A DNA stretch of 64,000 nucleotides from Bacillus sp. B-jedd (GTDB taxonomy: Bacteria > Bacillota > Bacilli > Bacillales > Cytobacillaceae), in assembly GCF_000821085.1 (NCBI RefSeq), contig NZ_CCXR01000001.1:4318501-4382500 (forward strand), given 5' to 3'. The notes below the pieces were generated by a model, which saw nothing but the letters and a program-made list of their open reading frames with translations, did not search any database and had not been told where the DNA came from. Below are positions 37,018 to 46,918 of the stretch, piece after piece (positions within the stretch are counted from its first letter, which is position 1; each line of letters starts with the position of its first letter). The position numbers were made by a program, and so were the translations under genes.

Positions 37018-38118
37018 TTAAACATTAAATCGGAAGTGGATGATGTCCCCATCTTTCACTTCATATTCCTTGCCCTCGAGTCTGACTTTACCTGCTTCTT
37101 TAGCGGCAGTCATGGATCCGTTGGCTAGCAAATCATCATAATGGACTGTTTCCGCCCTGATGAAGCCTCTCTCAAAATCCGAATGGATGATTCCCGCACA
37201 CTGGGGAGCCTTCATTCCTTTTCTGAAAGTCCATGCGCGTACTTCCTGGACGCCCGCAGTGAAGTATGTTGCGAGCCCTAATAGGCTGTAAGCTTTCCTA
37301 ATTAGCTGATCAAGGCCTGATTCCTCAATCCCTAGCTCGGACAGAAACATTTCTTTCTCTTCCCCGTCAAGCTCGGCAATCTCCGATTCGATTTTTGCGC
37401 AGATAACGATTACTTCAGCGTTTTCTTTTGAGGCATATTCACGGACAAGCTGAACATATTCATTCGATGATGGATTAGCGATATCATCTTCGCCTACATT
37501 CGCTACATAGAGCACCGGTTTGATTGTCAACAGATGGAGCATCTTGGCGATTTTCAGTTGTTCCTCGGTGAACTCAACTGATCTAGCAGGTTTCTCAGCT
37601 TCAAACGCATCACGAAGCATCGCAAGCACTTCAAATTCAGCCGCTGCATCCTTATCTTTTTGCTTGGCAAGCTTCTCAACCCGGCCAATCCGTTTTTCAA
37701 CCGATTCCATATCAGCAAGTATTAATTCAAGATTAATTGTTTCAATATCCGAAATCGGATCGACTTTCCCGGCGACATGAGTGATGTTATCATCAGCGAA
37801 ACATCTAACTACCTGACAAATCGCATCTACTTCACGGATATGGGATAAAAATTTGTTCCCAAGGCCCTCACCTTTGCTCGCTCCCTTAACAATTCCAGCG
37901 ATATCAGTGAATTCAAAAGTTGTAGGGACAGTTTTTTTCGGCTGGACAAGTTCTGTCAGCTTGTTCAATCGATGGTCGGGTACCTCGACAATCCCTACAT
38001 TCGGATCGATTGTACAAAATGGATAGTTGGCCGACTCCGCGCCAGCCTGGGTTATTGCATTAAAAAGTGTGGATTTTCCGACGTTTGGTAGCCCCACAAT
38101 GCCTGCTGTTAATGCCAT
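37018..38118 (-). CDS. ychF: Redox-regulated ATPase/GTPase YchF
   Basis: A 366-aa OBG-family ATPase. GLPNVGKSTLFNA (residues 7-19) is the P-loop; TGS-type C-terminal domain follows. It is linked to translation and stress response. The ATG at 38118 (MALTAGIVGLPNVGKS) sits 11 nt after GAGGAG and is preferred over the upstream GTG at 38130. The same gene (yyaF) lies here in B. subtilis. Confidence 0.95.
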   Translation of the reverse strand: MALTAGIVGLPNVGKSTLFNAITQAGAESANYPFCTIDPNVGIVEVPDHRLNKLTELVQPKKTVPTTFEFTDIAGIVKGASKGEGLGNKFLSHIREVDAICQVVRCFADDNITHVAGKVDPISDIETINLELILADMESVEKRIGRVEKLAKQKDKDAAAEFEVLAMLRDAFEAEKPARSVEFTEEQLKIAKMLHLLTIKPVLYVANVGEDDIANPSSNEYVQLVREYASKENAEVIVICAKIESEIAELDGEEKEMFLSELGIEESGLDQLIRKAYSLLGLATYFTAGVQEVRAWTFRKGMKAPQCAGIIHSDFERGFIRAETVHYDDLLANGSMTAAKEAGKVRLEGKEYEVKDGDIIHFRFNV

Positions 38119-38253
38119 TTTTTCGGTCACTCCTCTGTGATCAGCATAATCTATTGAAAATCGTGTGTTTAAGATGGAAAATCAATTAAAAGCCCTACAC
38201 AATTATAGGCATTGGCGCTTAAAAAGACAAGGTTGGCTTTTATAAAGAACATA

Positions 38254-38282
38254 TTGAAAGCTGCCGGAAAACCGGCAGCTTA
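38254..38282 (-). terminator. Terminator after the molybdopterin oxidoreductase
   Basis: On the minus strand, AAGCTGCCGG TTTT CCGGCAGCTT, beginning at the stop codon of the gene. Confidence 0.8.
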
Positions 38283-40301
38283 ATTAGATGGCAGTTTTTC
38301 AATAGCTACAAGGCAGTCATAAAGCGTGCTGCCAAGTCCGTTGTCAGAAGCGAGGCTTGGTGTCAGGCTATTGACTGGTCCGCCGAATTTGCGCCAAATG
38401 CCTTCATCGATATTAATCGTGCCTGGATGCATTTTAGCCAAAATGGCTACCGTCCCTGCCACTTCTCCCCGGCCGTTCCACACTCTTGCCCGATCCCCTT
38501 CTTCCAATCCATGCCTTTGAGCGATATCAGAGGCGATTTCCACGACTACCTTCGGCTCTTTTGGAAAGATATGATAATGCTGTGAATGGTTAGACCGTAA
38601 CGGATGGATCGTCAGCAATGAATAAGGATAGTTGTGAGCCAGATTTTTATCTGTCCATTTTGATTCGGCAGGCAAGGAAAGCTTCAAGCTTCCTTCCATC
38701 CCCTTTTGCCGGGCGAACGCGGAAGTAAACTCGTATTTACCAGAAGGCGTTTTAAATTTGCGGTCCGCCCAGGGGACTTTAATGACCGGAAGCTCAAATG
38801 TATGGTTTTCCTTCAGGCTATCAAGTGTAAGGCCATCTTTATTTAGCGGCTCAAGCAGCATTTCAAGCCATTCTTCCGGAGTATAGGCAAAATCCTCCCC
38901 AAAGCCAAGCCGCTTAGCCAGTTCGGTCCAAATCCATAAATCAGGCTTTGCTTCCCCTGGCGGGTCCATTAATTTCGGCGCATAATTCGCATAATGATGG
39001 TACATGGATGCATAGTAGAGATCATCTTCCTCAAAAACCGCGGCCGATGGAAGAACATAATCCGCCATTACTGCTGTATCCGTCAAAAACTGGTCAATGA
39101 CGACCAATGACTCAACCTGTGAGAAAGCTTTTTCAACAATACTGGAATCTGGCACCTGGGTTGCCGGGTTGCCGCATGTTACAAAAACCATTTTAATTTC
39201 CGGGTTTTTCTCGGAAAGAATCATTTCTGCTTGTTTCATAATCGGGAATTGGCGGGAAGCTTTTTTCCGTTCAGCGAGGGATAACCTTCCCGTCTGAAAG
39301 TTGCGTCCTACCTGGAGATTTGCATAATTTACGCCACCTCCTGGTATCCCGATATTTCCGCTGATTGCAACTAGCGCATCAATGAATCTGATTGTATTTC
39401 CGCCATTCCTATATCTTTGCATTCCCAGGCCGATATAAGTGGACACTGGGCGGTCAGAATAAATAGCGGCCAGTTTTGTGATTGTTTCAATTGGAATTTC
39501 AGCCATCTCACTGATTTCTTCAAGTGTTATAGTATTCAACAAGTTTTCAACTTCACTATAGCCTTCTGTATATCCCTCGATAAAAGCGCGGTCTTCCAGT
39601 CCGAGCCTAAGCATTTCTTTTATAATTCCGGCGGCAAGCATGCCATCCATTCCAGGCTTTATCGAGATATATTCATCCGCCAGCTTGGCAGTCGCATTGT
39701 AAATCGGATCGATGACATAAATCTTGATTCCTTTTTTCTTTGCCTCGAGCAGGCTTTGATAAAAGTGAAGATTCGTCCTGGCGGCATTCCTTCCCCAGAC
39801 GATGATGTGCCTGCTGTTTAGCAGGTCACCCGGAGCGTGGCTGAGTGCATCGCCGAAGTCCCACATCTGGGCTTCAATGCCTGCCCCCCAGCAAAGCGAA
39901 CCGACAAGCTCCGTCACACCTCCGTACGCATTAAAGAACCTCTGGTCAAGACTTGTCAATACTCCGCTGTTGGCATAGTCATGGCTGTGCAAAACAGCTG
40001 TCGAACCATATTTCTTTCTTATCTCATCCATTTTACCGGCTATTTCATCAAGTGCCTGTTCCCAGGAAATCCGCACAAACTCGCCGTTTAATTTCTTTAA
40101 CGGATAAAGAAGCCGATCTTCCGCTTCAATTCTCTTTATCAAGGAACGGCCACGGCCGCATATTTTCCCTTTTGTAATAGGATGGTCGGGATCGCCGTCT
40201 ATTTGTACGATCCTTCCATTGTCCATGGTAATCTGGAATCCGCAGCTATCCCAGCAATTCAAAGGGCACGCTGATTTAACAATCGTTTGCAACTCCCCCA
40301 C
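38280..40301 (-). CDS. Molybdopterin-dependent oxidoreductase (YyaE type)
   Basis: A 673-aa protein of the formate dehydrogenase / DMSO reductase superfamily. An N-terminal 4Fe-4S cluster motif uses Cys12, Cys16, Cys20 and Cys48 (KGKICGRG). The large molybdopterin-binding domains follow and the C-terminal molydopterin dinucleotide-binding domain starts near residue 545. There is no signal peptide, so it is cytosolic. The physiological substrate is unknown. B. subtilis carries a homologue (yyaE) at the same place. Confidence 0.88.
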   Translation of the reverse strand: MGELQTIVKSACPLNCWDSCGFQITMDNGRIVQIDGDPDHPITKGKICGRGRSLIKRIEAEDRLLYPLKKLNGEFVRISWEQALDEIAGKMDEIRKKYGSTAVLHSHDYANSGVLTSLDQRFFNAYGGVTELVGSLCWGAGIEAQMWDFGDALSHAPGDLLNSRHIIVWGRNAARTNLHFYQSLLEAKKKGIKIYVIDPIYNATAKLADEYISIKPGMDGMLAAGIIKEMLRLGLEDRAFIEGYTEGYSEVENLLNTITLEEISEMAEIPIETITKLAAIYSDRPVSTYIGLGMQRYRNGGNTIRFIDALVAISGNIGIPGGGVNYANLQVGRNFQTGRLSLAERKKASRQFPIMKQAEMILSEKNPEIKMVFVTCGNPATQVPDSSIVEKAFSQVESLVVIDQFLTDTAVMADYVLPSAAVFEEDDLYYASMYHHYANYAPKLMDPPGEAKPDLWIWTELAKRLGFGEDFAYTPEEWLEMLLEPLNKDGLTLDSLKENHTFELPVIKVPWADRKFKTPSGKYEFTSAFARQKGMEGSLKLSLPAESKWTDKNLAHNYPYSLLTIHPLRSNHSQHYHIFPKEPKVVVEIASDIAQRHGLEEGDRARVWNGRGEVAGTVAILAKMHPGTINIDEGIWRKFGGPVNSLTPSLASDNGLGSTLYDCLVAIEKLPSN

Positions 40302-40405
40302 CCCCGAAGAATTTATATATCAACCGTAAAGCTTATTTTAAATGAAATCTTTAGTTAATCTAAATATTAGAATAAACTATTTTTGCCAAAAAAAGAAGCA
40401 TGGAA

Positions 40406-40603
40406 TTATTCCTCATGCTTCACCAGAATCTTCTTCATCTTCCTTGCAAACTCCCTGCGGGGGATAAGGACACTATGCGAACAGCCTTCACATTTAATCC
40501 TGATATCCATCCCTATACGTATGATTTTCCAGCGGTTCGTACCGCATGGGTGCTGCTTTTTCATCTCGACTACGTCATTCAGCCCAAACTCTTTTTCTTC
40601 CAT
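40406..40603 (-). CDS. DUF951 domain protein (YyzM-like)
   Basis: A 65-aa protein that matches DUF951: a short basic protein with HPCGTNRWKIIRIGMDIRIKC followed by GC and a C-terminal helix. Cys20, Cys38 and Cys41 may bind a metal. It is encoded by overlap with the stop codon of the mscS gene. Function unknown. Confidence 0.85.
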   Translation of the reverse strand: MEEKEFGLNDVVEMKKQHPCGTNRWKIIRIGMDIRIKCEGCSHSVLIPRREFARKMKKILVKHEE

Positions 40604-41520
40604 CAGCTTTTCCCCCTATCATCAATCTGGCCGCCGCTATTTCCTTTTGAATACATGACCACCCTCGGATATGGGATATCAATGCCATGAGCGTCCAGTC
40701 CCCGCTTGATTTCTTTTCTAATCATCCTCGCAATCGCAAAATGTTTCATAGGCTTTGTTTCCGCGACTACCCTTAACGTGATTTCCGCCGGGCCGACATT
40801 TTGGACGCCAACCAGTTCCGGGGGATTGACTAAATCCTCATATTGGCTGGAAAGCTGTTCAATGATTTCTCTAATGACATCTTCTGCCTTGTCGATATCT
40901 TCTTCATAGGCGATGCCAACATCAACGACCGCCATGCTGTTATTAAGGGAGTAGTTGGTTACTTGTGTAATACTTCCATTCGGCAAAATATGAAGCTCTC
41001 CTGTCCAGCTTTTAATTTTGGTAGTCCGGAGGCCGATTGAGTCTACCGTACCTTCAAATTGGTCAATTTTGATATGGTCGCCAACAGAAAACTGATCCTC
41101 AAAAATAATGAAAAATCCGCTAATCACGTCTTTTACAAGATTTTGCGCTCCAAAGCCGACAGCAAGCCCTACAATCCCCGCGCCAGCCAGCATTGCTTTC
41201 ACATCAATGGTCAGTTCCGTAAGGATCATCATAAATGCAATGAAGTAAACTGCATAAGACAAAATGTTGTCAAGAAGCTTAACGAGCGTCGCTTCTCGCC
41301 TTTCCCTTACCCTGAGAGGCATCTTCATCCGCATTTCAAACGTTTTATGGATGGCAGCCTTACCTACTCTGATCAAAATCCCTGAAATGATCAGGATTAG
41401 GACAATCTTGATGGCTCCCTCACCAAGGGCCGCCCATTTATCTTCATCCATCAATCTAGCTTGTACTTTATTCCATATTCTATTAAACGAATCCACTTTT
41501 TCACCGCCAATTTTTCTCAA
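40603..41520 (-). CDS. MscS-family mechanosensitive channel
   Basis: A small-conductance mechanosensitive channel protein, 297-305 aa. Three membrane helices in the first 130 residues are followed by the MscS pore helix signature (about AGAGIVGLAVGFGAQNLVKD, residues 136-155) and a cytoplasmic MscS domain. It relieves turgor on osmotic downshock. A GTG at 41496 (VDSFNRIWNKVQ) after GGCGGTG is a likely alternative start. It overlaps the DUF951 gene by 1 bp. Confidence 0.93.
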   Translation of the reverse strand: MRKIGGEKVDSFNRIWNKVQARLMDEDKWAALGEGAIKIVLILIISGILIRVGKAAIHKTFEMRMKMPLRVRERREATLVKLLDNILSYAVYFIAFMMILTELTIDVKAMLAGAGIVGLAVGFGAQNLVKDVISGFFIIFEDQFSVGDHIKIDQFEGTVDSIGLRTTKIKSWTGELHILPNGSITQVTNYSLNNSMAVVDVGIAYEEDIDKAEDVIREIIEQLSSQYEDLVNPPELVGVQNVGPAEITLRVVAETKPMKHFAIARMIRKEIKRGLDAHGIDIPYPRVVMYSKGNSGGQIDDRGKS

Positions 41521-41798
41521 TCCATCTTTATTTTATGGATTAGGACAATAATTTTCAACTTTTCCACCCGTTTTCTAGTTCTTTCCTCCTGCTAAACAGC
41601 CATTCATGCATCTTTCTACCCTGTTTAGTAAAAACCTATTACAGGTATGTATAGATAACGAAATATATTCGTATAATGATACTATTCTTCAAATCTGCAC
41701 TATTCCCGCAAATGCCGGATCCCCCATAAGAAAAACATCAATTACATGAGCAATCACACATGAATGCACTGTAAGCTTTCAGTGAAGGAGTGGGCTTT

Positions 41799-42431
41799 AT
41801 GAATGGAAAATCACGCATATTCAATACATTGCAGAACAACCGAATCCCTCATGAGGATCCGAAGGCAGAAGCAAAACTCGCATCGGAAATTGTATCATAT
41901 CTGCCCTTATCAGCAAGCCGGCCTATCGTAGTTGTCTGTATCGGAACTGATCGGTCAACAGGGGATTCCTTAGGCCCTCTCGTTGGTACCTTTTTGGAAG
42001 AAATGAGGTCACCGTCATTCCATATATATGGAACATTGGATGATCCAATCCACGCGGTCAACCTTGAGGAAAAGCTGAATGAAATTTTGCAGAAGCACTT
42101 CCAGCCTTTTATTATCGCTATTGATGCCTGTCTGGGCCGTTTTAAAAGTGTAGGGATTATTCAGATCTGCGACGGCCCTGTTAAACCTGGTGCCGGAGTA
42201 AATAAGGATTTGCCTGAAGTTGGGGATATGCATATTACCGGGATCGTCAATGTTAGTGGTTTTATGGAGTTTTTCGTTCTTCAGAACACAAGATTAAGCC
42301 TTGTCCTCAAAATGGCGAAAACCATTGCGAACGGCATCCACCTTGCCTCGAAACATCAATACAGCAAGATTGGCTGGACAGAAATCCGCTGGAACAGGGA
42401 CCGCGAAGCAGTAAATGAACAAACAAATTAA
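41799..42431 (+). CDS. yyaC: Spore protease YyaC (DUF1256)
   Basis: A 210-aa GPR-like protein. The DUF1256 signature VVVCIGTDRSTGDSLGPLVG (residues 44-63) and PGAGVNKDLPEVGDMHITG are present. The ATG at 41799 has AAGGAG 8 nt upstream. In Bacillus yyaC is sporulation-linked and in this orientation, opposite to its neighbours. It is the main gene left of oriC that runs head-on to replication. Confidence 0.93.
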   Translation: MNGKSRIFNTLQNNRIPHEDPKAEAKLASEIVSYLPLSASRPIVVVCIGTDRSTGDSLGPLVGTFLEEMRSPSFHIYGTLDDPIHAVNLEEKLNEILQKHFQPFIIAIDACLGRFKSVGIIQICDGPVKPGAGVNKDLPEVGDMHITGIVNVSGFMEFFVLQNTRLSLVLKMAKTIANGIHLASKHQYSKIGWTEIRWNRDREAVNEQTN

Positions 42432-42470
42432 AAAACAGGAGAAGATTAAGTCTCTTTTCCTGTTTTCTTA
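42428..42470. terminator. Bidirectional terminator between yyaC and DUF554
   Basis: AAAACAGGAGAAGA and the complement TCTTTTCCTGTTTT form a stem serving both converging genes. Confidence 0.7.
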
Positions 42471-43187
42471 TCAAGTCAATTGATGATAAAAGTAGATAGC
42501 CGCTACCGTTGCAGCCGTAATCAGTATACCAGGAAGCAAATTGGCCACCTTTATTTTTGTGAGTCCTGCCAGGTTCAGGCCAATCGCAAAAATCATGACA
42601 CCGCCTGTCGCAGTCATTTCGACAATAAACTGATCCATTAACACGCCCGGGACGACCCTATCTATTTGTGTGGCGAATAAAGCGATTGTTCCTTGATATA
42701 GCATGACAGGAATGGCTGAAAAAATGACGCCGATTCCGAGAGTAGTTGTGAGAATAATAGATGTGAAGCCATCTATGATCGCTTTTGTATAAAGGACATC
42801 ATGATCACCGCGAATGCCGCTGTCGAGAGCGCCAATAATGGCCATCGCCCCAATGACAAAAATGAGAGTGGCCGTCACAAATCCCTGGGAAATGCTCCCC
42901 TTCCCGTTTGAGCCTATTTTCTTTTCAAGCCATAGACCGAGTTTGTTCAGTTTGTCATCCAGGGCCCATAATTCCCCTAAAACGCCGCCCAGGACGAGGC
43001 TTAAAATAACGATAAGGAAATTCTGGCTTTTCAACCCCATCTGTAAGCCCAGAACCATGACCGATAAGCCAATCCCGTGCATAACAGTCGATTTCATCCC
43101 TTCAGGAATCCGGTGCAACAGCCTTCCAAGCAACGTTCCCACTATGATCAGCAGACCGTTAACAAGTGTACCCCATAAAAACATCAT
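42471..43187 (-). CDS. DUF554 membrane protein
   Basis: A 238-aa integral membrane protein with about seven hydrophobic segments, matching DUF554 (YqgA/YdfK type). Function unknown; a transport role has been suggested for the family. It follows spo0J on the same strand. Confidence 0.9.
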   Translation of the reverse strand: MMFLWGTLVNGLLIIVGTLLGRLLHRIPEGMKSTVMHGIGLSVMVLGLQMGLKSQNFLIVILSLVLGGVLGELWALDDKLNKLGLWLEKKIGSNGKGSISQGFVTATLIFVIGAMAIIGALDSGIRGDHDVLYTKAIIDGFTSIILTTTLGIGVIFSAIPVMLYQGTIALFATQIDRVVPGVLMDQFIVEMTATGGVMIFAIGLNLAGLTKIKVANLLPGILITAATVAAIYFYHQLT

Positions 43188-43275
43188 CTTTTCCCCTGTT
43201 CGTTATAACGTTATAAAAATAGTTCGCTGCTTGAAGTTGATAAATGATTAAAAAAAGAAACCATCAATTGATGGC

Positions 43276-44130
43276 TTAATCGATGGCCTCGGGTCCTAAT
43301 AGATCGAGAAGCCTCTCCAAATCCTCTTTTGAAAAAAACTCGATTTCTATTTTCCCCTTATTCTTTTTCTGTTTGATATGGACTGTGGTGCCAAATCTTT
43401 CCCTCAGCTGATGCTCGCGTTCCTGAATGAATACATCCTTTTTCTGATCCGGCTTTTTTGTTTCACGTGAAACATTTTCGTTTAGCTGCTGAATCAGCTT
43501 TTCCAATTGGCGGACATTCAGATGTTCTTTAACGATTTTATCCACCAGGAGAGGCAGCTTTGCTTTTTGCCTTAGCCCGAGCAATGCCCTTCCATGCCCC
43601 ATGGAAATTGTCCCTTTTGAGATGAGGTCCTGGATTTGCTTTGGAAGGGAGAGGAGCCTGATATGATTGGCGATATGCGGTCTGCTTTTCCCCAATCTCT
43701 TGGCAACTTCCTCCTGCGTCAAGTTCAGCTTTTCCATCAACGTCTGATAGGCTGCTCCTTCTTCAATCGGGTTTAAATCTTCCCTTTGGAGATTTTCAAG
43801 GACAGCAAGTTCCATCATCTGCTGTTCTGACAGGTCACGAACCACAGCGGGAACCGTTTCAAATCCGGCAGCCTTAGCCGCTCGGTATCTCCGTTCCCCG
43901 ACAACGATTTCATATCCCCTGATGCTTTTCCGGACGACAAGAGGCTGGAGAATTCCGTGTTCGATAATCGATTCCTTTAATTCTTCGATTGCTTCAGGCT
44001 CAAAATGCTTCCGGGGTTGATAAGGATTCGGACGTAATTCCTTGATCTTTATTTCCTGGACGGATTCCTCATTGCCAGCTTCCATATTGGAAAAGAATGC
44101 ATCCAGGCCTTTCCCAAGACCTTTAGCCAT
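43276..44130 (-). CDS. spo0J: Chromosome-partitioning protein ParB
   Basis: A 284-aa protein with the CTPase/ParB domain (GYEIVVGERRYRAAK, about residues 77-91) and a helix-turn-helix (LTQEEVAKRLGKSRPHIANH) that binds parS. The ATG at 44130 (MAKGLGKGLDAFF) overlaps the soj stop by 8 bp. It loads SMC at the origin and regulates Spo0A-linked sporulation. A perfect parS lies inside its own gene. Confidence 0.96.
   Translation of the reverse strand: MAKGLGKGLDAFFSNMEAGNEESVQEIKIKELRPNPYQPRKHFEPEAIEELKESIIEHGILQPLVVRKSIRGYEIVVGERRYRAAKAAGFETVPAVVRDLSEQQMMELAVLENLQREDLNPIEEGAAYQTLMEKLNLTQEEVAKRLGKSRPHIANHIRLLSLPKQIQDLISKGTISMGHGRALLGLRQKAKLPLLVDKIVKEHLNVRQLEKLIQQLNENVSRETKKPDQKKDVFIQEREHQLRERFGTTVHIKQKKNKGKIEIEFFSKEDLERLLDLLGPEAID
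43459..43474. promoter_or_regulatory. Perfect parS site within spo0J
   Basis: TGTTTCACGTGAAACA, 16/16 to the parS consensus. Confidence 0.95.
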
Positions 44131-44884
44131 TAGAAACCACTTCCTTTGCAAGATCTAAATAAACTTCAGCCCCGCGTGATTTCGGATCATAAATAATTAT
44201 CGGTTCTCCATGGCTCGGAGCCTCGCTTAACCGTACATTCCGTGGAATAATTGTCTTATAGACTTTGTCCTGGAAGTATTTCTTCACTTCTTCGATAACC
44301 TGGATCCCAAGATTGGTCCTTGCATCCAGCATCGTGAGAAGGACGCCTTCAATTTTCAGGTGCTGGTTCAAATGCTTCTGGACCAGCCTTACTGTATTCA
44401 ACAGTTGGCTTAATCCTTCCAACGCATAATATTCGCATTGGACAGGAATCAGGACAGCGTCGGAAGCAGTCAAGGCATTTATGGTCAATAGGCCGAGGGA
44501 GGGAGGGCAATCAATGATGATATAATCAAAATCATCCTTTACCTCTTCCAGCGCCCTTTTCAGCCTTACTTCCCGGGAAATTGTCGGAACGAGCTCGATT
44601 TCTGCCCCTGCAAGCTGAATGGTGGCAGGAATGGCGGATAAATTTTCAACCGATGTAGGCCTGATGACCTCTTTCGCTTCGACGTCATCAACGAGCACAT
44701 CATAAATGCAGTGCTCGACATCGGCTTTTTCAACACCTATACCGCTCGTTGCATTCCCCTGCGGGTCTATATCGACCATTAAGACTTTTTTTCCTATGTA
44801 TGCTAAGCAGGCGCCAAGATTGACAGAGGTCGTCGTTTTTCCGACTCCTCCTTTTTGATTCGCGATTGCAATGATTTTGCCCAC
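44123..44884 (-). CDS. soj: Chromosome-partitioning ATPase ParA
   Basis: A 253-aa deviant Walker A ATPase: KGGVGKTTT at residues 11-19, with Lys11 as signature lysine. It acts with Spo0J in origin segregation and controls DnaA activity. It overlaps spo0J by 8 bp and carries a Noc-type site inside the gene. Confidence 0.96.
   Translation of the reverse strand: MGKIIAIANQKGGVGKTTTSVNLGACLAYIGKKVLMVDIDPQGNATSGIGVEKADVEHCIYDVLVDDVEAKEVIRPTSVENLSAIPATIQLAGAEIELVPTISREVRLKRALEEVKDDFDYIIIDCPPSLGLLTINALTASDAVLIPVQCEYYALEGLSQLLNTVRLVQKHLNQHLKIEGVLLTMLDARTNLGIQVIEEVKKYFQDKVYKTIIPRNVRLSEAPSHGEPIIIYDPKSRGAEVYLDLAKEVVSNG
44568..44581. promoter_or_regulatory. Noc-binding-site-like sequence within soj
   Basis: ACTTCCCGGGAAAT differs by one base from the B. 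subtilis NBS consensus ATTTCCCGGGAAAT. Confidence 0.6.
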
Positions 44885-45155
44885 GATGTCACCTACCTTT
44901 TTTGCAAAAAATAACGGCTTTTCCTATGGAATGCCAAAAATTGAGTATGAAAGAGCCATGCATACTATTTTAACATGAAATACCCCTGTTGGAGTTTTTT
45001 TTATTAAAATATTGAATCAGCTTCGCAAAAACTGTCTGGCATTCTTTCCAGCAGCCTGCCAACTTCATTATATCGCCCATTTCCGGCTGAGTCCACCTAT
45101 ATTAGGAACGTATGTTTCCGTTTACTTGAATTTGTGGCTATGTTACTTTGAAAAC
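44885..45155. other. Intergenic region between soj and noc
   Basis: About 270 bp with no conserved frame; the soj promoter is expected here. I see no confident regulatory site. Confidence 0.4.
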
Positions 45156-45156
45156 A

Positions 45157-45193
45157 ACTAAAAAGCCGGAGAAAAAATCATCCGGCTTTCTTA
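45157..45193 (-). terminator. Terminator after noc
   Basis: On the minus strand, AAAGCCGGA and TCCGGCTTT form a stem with a T-rich loop, followed by T run. Confidence 0.8.
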
Positions 45194-45205
45194 AAGTGCA
45201 TTCAT

Positions 45206-46075
45206 TTATTTCTTTTTAGGTATTTTAATCGTAAATTGATAGTATTCTTCAAATTCCTCTTCCTCGGAATCTAGTTTGATCCCGCTGTCAGATACCATGG
45301 AAAGAGACTGGCGGATAGTGTTCACAGCAATCCGCATGTCTTTGCTGAATGCTTTCCTGCGGGGCTTCGGCTTTTCAACCAACTGTTCCAGCAGCTTCAT
45401 GACTCTTTCTTCCGTCTGTTTGACATTCAGGTTTTTCGCTTTGATTTCTTCAAGGAGATTGACCTGTTTTTCCGGATCCTTCAGTGGAATAAGAGCGCGC
45501 GCATGCCTTTCGGAAATTTGCTTATTCAGCAGGGAATCCTGCACTTCCTGGGGAAGTTTCAATAGCCTTAGCTTGTTGGCAACTGTCGATTGCCCTTTGC
45601 CAAGCCGCTGGGCCAATGCTTCCTGCGTCAGGTTATGAAGCGTAAGAAGCTTTCCGTAGGCCATTGCTTCTTCTATAGGCGACAGTTCCTCCCGCTGCAG
45701 GTTCTCGATCAAGGCAACAGAGGCTGTTTCCGTATCGGACATGTTTTTGACTATCGCGGGGACTTCTTCCCAGCCAAGCCTTTTCATCGCCCGCCAACGG
45801 CGTTCCCCTGCGATGATCTCGTAACGGCCATCTTCAAGTTCCCTGACCACTATGGGCTGAATGATGCCATGCATATGGATGGTACGGGACAATTCCTCTA
45901 TTTTTTCGTCATCAAAAACCGTTCTGGGTTGAAAACGGTTAGGCATAATTAATTCGATAGCGATTTTTTTTATTTCTTCATTTGCTGTTTCTGTCTCTAT
46001 TTCTATCTCTATCTCATTCTCGATTTGTTCTTCTTTATCACCACGGCCGAAAAAGCGTGAAAAAGAATTCTTCAT
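45206..46075 (-). CDS. noc: Nucleoid occlusion protein Noc
   Basis: A 289-aa ParB-family protein. The start at 46075 ([13 protein letters not shown]) gives the N-terminal amphipathic helix used for membrane binding; GGGGTG lies 7 nt upstream. The ParB-like domain ([15 protein letters not shown]) and helix-turn-helix ([20 protein letters not shown]) follow. Noc blocks division over the nucleoid. It is a paralogue of Spo0J and next to it here. Confidence 0.95.
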   Translation of the reverse strand: MKNSFSRFFGRGDKEEQIENEIEIEIETETANEEIKKIAIELIMPNRFQPRTVFDDEKIEELSRTIHMHGIIQPIVVRELEDGRYEIIAGERRWRAMKRLGWEEVPAIVKNMSDTETASVALIENLQREELSPIEEAMAYGKLLTLHNLTQEALAQRLGKGQSTVANKLRLLKLPQEVQDSLLNKQISERHARALIPLKDPEKQVNLLEEIKAKNLNVKQTEERVMKLLEQLVEKPKPRRKAFSKDMRIAVNTIRQSLSMVSDSGIKLDSEEEEFEEYYQFTIKIPKKK

Positions 46076-46182
46076 TTCCAGCACCCCTTTTATATACTCC
46101 CTGTTAACTAATTCTCTGCCACGAAGTTAATTCCTGCTGAAATGGATAGTTGTTTAGCAAAACTGGCCTTTCTTAAAATCGA

Positions 46183-46902
46183 TTATTCTATCGGTATTTT
46201 ATTGGGGGTTCCAGGCTTGCGAGGGTATTTCTTAGGCGTAGTTTTTTCTTTTTGGATCACGATAATCGTCCGCTCACTCTCTTCAATCGGAAGGGAGAAT
46301 GTGTGAGTATCCTTTGTCTTTCCGCCTAGTAACGTAATCGCCTTTTTGGCATCAGCGAGTTCCTCTTTTGCATTGGCGGCCTTCATGGCGACAAAACTCC
46401 CACCCTGCCTGGCTAATGGAAGGCAAAGTTCACTTAGGACAGACAGCCTTGCAACCGCCCTTGCTGTCACAATGTCATAGCTTTCCCTATGGGCAGGGTT
46501 TCTTCCGAAGGTTTCCGCCCGGTCATGTATGAATTGGACATTATCCAGCTTTAGGGCTTTTGCCAGATGGTTTAAGAAGGTGATCCGTTTATTCAGCGAA
46601 TCGACAATCGTCACTTTTAGGCCCGGAAAAGCTATTTTCAGCGGGATACTTGGAAACCCAGCTCCCGCGCCCACATCACAAAGGGAGGGAGAGCCGGAGA
46701 AATCAAAATAAAAAGCAGCTGAAAGCGAGTCGAAGAAATGCTTTAAATATACTTCCTCGCGGTCAGTAATGGCCGTCAGGTTCATCTTTTCATTCCATTC
46801 AACCAGGGTTTCAAAATAGGTTTCGAACTGGCCCAGTTGGGCGGAGGAAAGGGAAATTCCTCTTTCCTCGAGCAGTCCGGCAAATTGTTCTGCTTTCATC
46901 AT
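46183..46902 (-). CDS. rsmG: 16S rRNA (guanine-527 N7) methyltransferase
   Basis: A 239-aa SAM-dependent methyltransferase. [17 protein letters not shown] (about residues 69-85) is the SAM-binding motif. It methylates G527 of 16S rRNA; loss gives low-level streptomycin resistance. It follows mnmG on the same strand. Confidence 0.95.
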   Translation of the reverse strand: MMKAEQFAGLLEERGISLSSAQLGQFETYFETLVEWNEKMNLTAITDREEVYLKHFFDSLSAAFYFDFSGSPSLCDVGAGAGFPSIPLKIAFPGLKVTIVDSLNKRITFLNHLAKALKLDNVQFIHDRAETFGRNPAHRESYDIVTARAVARLSVLSELCLPLARQGGSFVAMKAANAKEELADAKKAITLLGGKTKDTHTFSLPIEESERTIIVIQKEKTTPKKYPRKPGTPNKIPIE

Positions 46903-46918
46903 TCTTCCAACTCCGCTC

